From assembly GCA_028023455.1 (NCBI GenBank), contig JAQFVV010012418.1, positions 7,745,244 to 7,809,243 of the forward strand: a stretch of DNA of 64,000 bases, given 5' to 3'. A program made the translations under genes and the position numbers. Positions 61,680 to 64,000 of the stretch are shown in pieces; position 1 is the stretch's first letter; each line of letters begins with the position of its first letter. The stretch comes from Epiperipatus broadwayi. Its lineage: Eukaryota > Onychophora > Udeonychophora > Euonychophora > Peripatidae. Below the pieces are notes generated by a model that saw nothing but the letters and a program-made list of their open reading frames with translations, had not been told where the DNA came from and did no database searches.

Positions 61680-61985
61680 CATGCCTTTTTAATCTTTCAT
61701 TTCATATCATTATGATCAGTGCCTGTTGTTTTTTGGTGCTCAAAGAATATGGATTTGTTTTCAGTGTTAGTTAGAGCTCTCCTGTATAAATAATGATGTT
61801 GAGATGTTCTGATGGTAATGTTGGCATGGGTCTCTCCATAATATGCTGCTCTACATCCATTGATTAGGCATGAAATTTTATAAACTGCTTGGGCTATTTG
61901 ATCAGAAGGTATTTTGTCTTTGGTATTGTTTATGATTCTGTTTGTTTTTATTCTTATATGATTCCAAATATTTTTTTATTTGTAT
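61680..61985 (-). pseudogene. GIY-YIG endonuclease-like fragment (PLE type)
   Basis: The minus-strand frame from about 61980 to 61690 reads without a stop for about 90 codons: DQIAQAVYKISC, GCRAAYYGETHANITIRTSQ, YLYRRALTNTENKSIFFEHQ, then TGTDHND and a stop. VYKI.C, then YYGET, then R..QH and EH follow the order of the GIY-YIG nuclease motif seen in Penelope-like proteins (Y-x-I-x-C ... Y-x-G-E-T ... R...EH). It differs from the sequence at 42 kb, so it is a second PLE lineage or a diverged copy. No start codon or RT domain is seen nearby. Confidence 0.7.
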
Positions 61986-62199
61986 TCATGCATCACTTTC
62001 TTTAACAATTTATCTAATTATTTTCCCCAACTCTCATAATTATTCATTTTCTATACATGTATCCTTTTTATAAAAATAATTTGTCTATGTATTAACTTTG
62101 CCTATTGTAAAAATTTTTTGTCTAGTGTAATTTTTATCTTCTCCACATAATCCAACTAAACATTATTTTTGTTAATCTACTTTTATTCCTATATAATGG
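61986..62199. other. AT-rich non-coding DNA
   Basis: T-rich spacer between the GIY-YIG fragment and the RTE copy. Nothing recognised. Confidence 0.5.
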
Positions 62200-64000
62200 T
62201 TCTCCCAAATATTTTAAATTTACTTTTAATTTCTGTCATTAAAAAAACAAGTCTATCCCATTTCACTCAGAATAATCTAATTTGCTGATACTATTTACTA
62301 TCTAATTCTTATCTAACAACTTCTTATCTAAAAATCTCTGCCTTTTCAAATCAATACAATGTAATCATTTACAAATGCTAGAGAAGACAGCATTATTCCT
62401 TTCCAAATAATTTTATATATTTCATATTTATTAAACCACTAAACATCACATGATCACTATTCCTTATGCTAGCACATAACTGTTATTAAAACAGGCAAAA
62501 CTCTCCATACAGTAATCTATGTTTGTTTTCTCACTATGCATTTTAATTTCAATCCTTTCTTGTTATGCTAAGTATACATATCTCCATAATTTACTCTGAG
62601 ATCTGAAGTCTATGTATTGCTTTCCTTTTAAGTATCCAAGTTTCAGATCCATAAGTAAATACTTATCACAATCATTCCATTCAAGTTTAATTTTATGATT
62701 AATTTCATTCACTGGGTTTCCATCTTTGTTAATATTCTCACGAAAGTATTTATAATTATTAATTTCTAATTTATTATAATCAGTCTTTATTTATTTTTTT
62801 TAAAAAGCTATTGACTATTATTTCAATCTTTTTAGCATTATTTATCTTTAATCATTTTTGCCTAATATAGTTATTTTAATATTTCTCAAAGTTCTGATAT
62901 ATTATTTAATATAAATTGCTAAAATAATCTTTCTTTATTTTTATTTTTTTTAATTCCTATTTTAATTCATAAAATACTTTATTTTGGGGGTTAAAATTAC
63001 TTTTCATAAACCTTTACGAATGTTAATTTTCTTCTGTCACTATGTTTTAATTTAATTACTCTTATTTTGAAATGTTATAATATGTAAAAGCATTGTTAAA
63101 ATGCTTATAGACTTAAATGGCTTTTTATAATCTATAAAACTCAAAGAACTCATTGGTCCTTTTTATAACTTAATTCTAGTATGTATTCAATTGCTGTATA
63201 ATCATCTTTAAATTCAGCTTATTTTTTGCTGGTTTGAATCCAAAGTTTTCTTTAGCCAAATTATATTAATATTGCTAATAGATTTGTAATTTATAATACC
63301 TTTATTTCTTAAAAATCTACATTATTCATATTATTCTTCCAATCACGTAATCTATTTTAAAATACCTTTCTTTTCATATTTCTTAAAAATCTATATTATT
63401 GCTGTTATTTCTCCAATCATCTGGTCTATTTTTATCATTTGAGATTTATTTTACCAGCACTTATTTTGTATCTTTAGTTGCTTCCTTTAACTTATTTACA
63501 ATTAATTCCATCATTTTCCAGAGCTTTTTCATTCTTCATAGATATAATTGCAAGTTTAACTCAAAAAGAATTGTAATTGTAATGGCTGTTATGTTTCTTA
63601 TTCTTTAATAACACTTTATTATGTTATCTCTCTTTTAATAATAGCATCATTTTTTTATTATTATTAAAATAACCTTTTTTCCATATGTTGTTTTTTTTTT
63701 TTGAGACTTTCATTTTCTTCTACAGCTTTCCACGCCAATTCAATCTCAAAATTTTCCTATGTCATTTTTTCAGAATTCTAAGCTTTCAATTCTTCTAAAC
63801 TGATCGTTTTTAAATATTTTCATATTTTCTCTTTTTTGTATATTGGTTTGTCTCTATTAAAAATTTATTGATGAGGTATTTTTTTGTACCAGCTGTCTGA
63901 GTAAGAGTTTTTAGACAGTATCAGTTATGTTTTTATTGATCTTATTCAAGTGTGAGCCATTTTTAAAGTCTGTTAATAGTGATTTGATTATTTCTGAAGA
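62200..64000 (-). mobile_element. RTE-type LINE, minus strand, runs off window
   Basis: On the minus strand, 63990-63700 aligns by eye with the RTE copy at 21360-21700: shared blocks AACATAACTGATAC (AAAATAACTGATAC in the RTE copy), AATTTTTAATAGAGA-like, AGAGAAAATATGAAAATAT and GTAGAAGAAAATGAAAGTCTC. Further along, a frame near 62650-62600 gives YGSETWILKRKAIHRLQ, the conserved RTE block after the RT domain. Between them the reading is heavily broken. It is probably interrupted by or fused with the TIR-type repeat at 62435-62510. Very decayed. Confidence 0.72.
62435..62510. repeat. solo copy of the 29.9-kb repeat flank
   Basis: AAACATCACATGATCACTAT, TATGCTAGCACATAACTGTT and GGCAAAACTCTCCATACAGT parallel 29826-29900 in the same order, with substitutions. 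The right arm of the 29.9-kb element is not found here, so this may be a half-element or a related family. Confidence 0.7.

Overview
This is eukaryotic DNA, almost certainly from an invertebrate animal with a very AT-rich nuclear genome. I cannot name the species. The evidence is an AT-rich background full of homopolymers and (ATT)n/(TA)n tracts, no compact genes, and a mix of retroelements typical of metazoans: an RTE-type LINE, L1/Tx1-like LINEs, a Ty3/gypsy LTR element, Penelope-like (PLE) GIY-YIG fragments, a tRNA-derived SINE and a hAT-type element. I found no convincing host protein-coding gene, rRNA, functional tRNA gene or CRISPR array. Nearly everything recognisable is a mobile element at some stage of decay.

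Layout. 1-11 kb: AT-rich non-coding DNA with a 109-bp tandem duplication and one faint reverse-transcriptase (RT) remnant on the minus strand (4.69-5.76 kb). 11.2-12.15 kb: two consecutive 3' fragments of an RTE LINE, the first ending in (TGA)n. 14.4 kb: a tRNA-derived SINE with a 15-bp target-site duplication (TSD). 16.34-18.31 kb: a much more GC-rich LINE fragment. 18.7-20.1 kb: tandem duplications and a 671-bp foldback element. 20.4-23.4 kb: a nearly full-length but dead RTE with a SINE nested in it. 23.8-26.6 kb: two L1-like LINE fragments around long (ATT)n tracts. 29.9 kb: a short terminal-inverted-repeat (TIR) element. 32.9-35.1 kb: another L1-like LINE on the minus strand. 39.4 kb: a SINE with a perfect 15-bp TSD. 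40.8-43.6 kb: two head-to-head pairs of PLE-type 3' tails. 44.1-44.45 kb: a nearly perfect 348-bp hairpin. 47.45-48.34 kb: an 890-bp hAT-like element.

49.43-61.43 kb is one 12-kb Ty3/gypsy retrotransposon with two 2.84-kb LTRs, a 4-bp TSD (ATAT), a 2-kb leader with tandem repeats, gag, and pol in the order protease, RT, RNase H, integrase with a GPY/F module. It carries about eight frameshifts and stops and is inactive. Several look like methylated-CpG decay, and many LTR-LTR differences are also CG versus TG/CA. Beyond it lie a GIY-YIG fragment (61.7-61.98 kb) and a minus-strand RTE copy that runs off the end of the window.

Most unusual points: (1) PLE GIY-YIG 3' ends joined to a tRNA-like segment and a conserved hairpin, arranged twice as head-to-head inverted pairs; (2) an L1-like LINE bounded on both sides by (TAA)n, suggesting microsatellite-targeted insertion; (3) the 44.1-kb long hairpin; (4) the large LTRs with an antisense reading frame, and the repeat array in the leader. 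Clade names rest on motif recognition by eye, not on alignments or searches.
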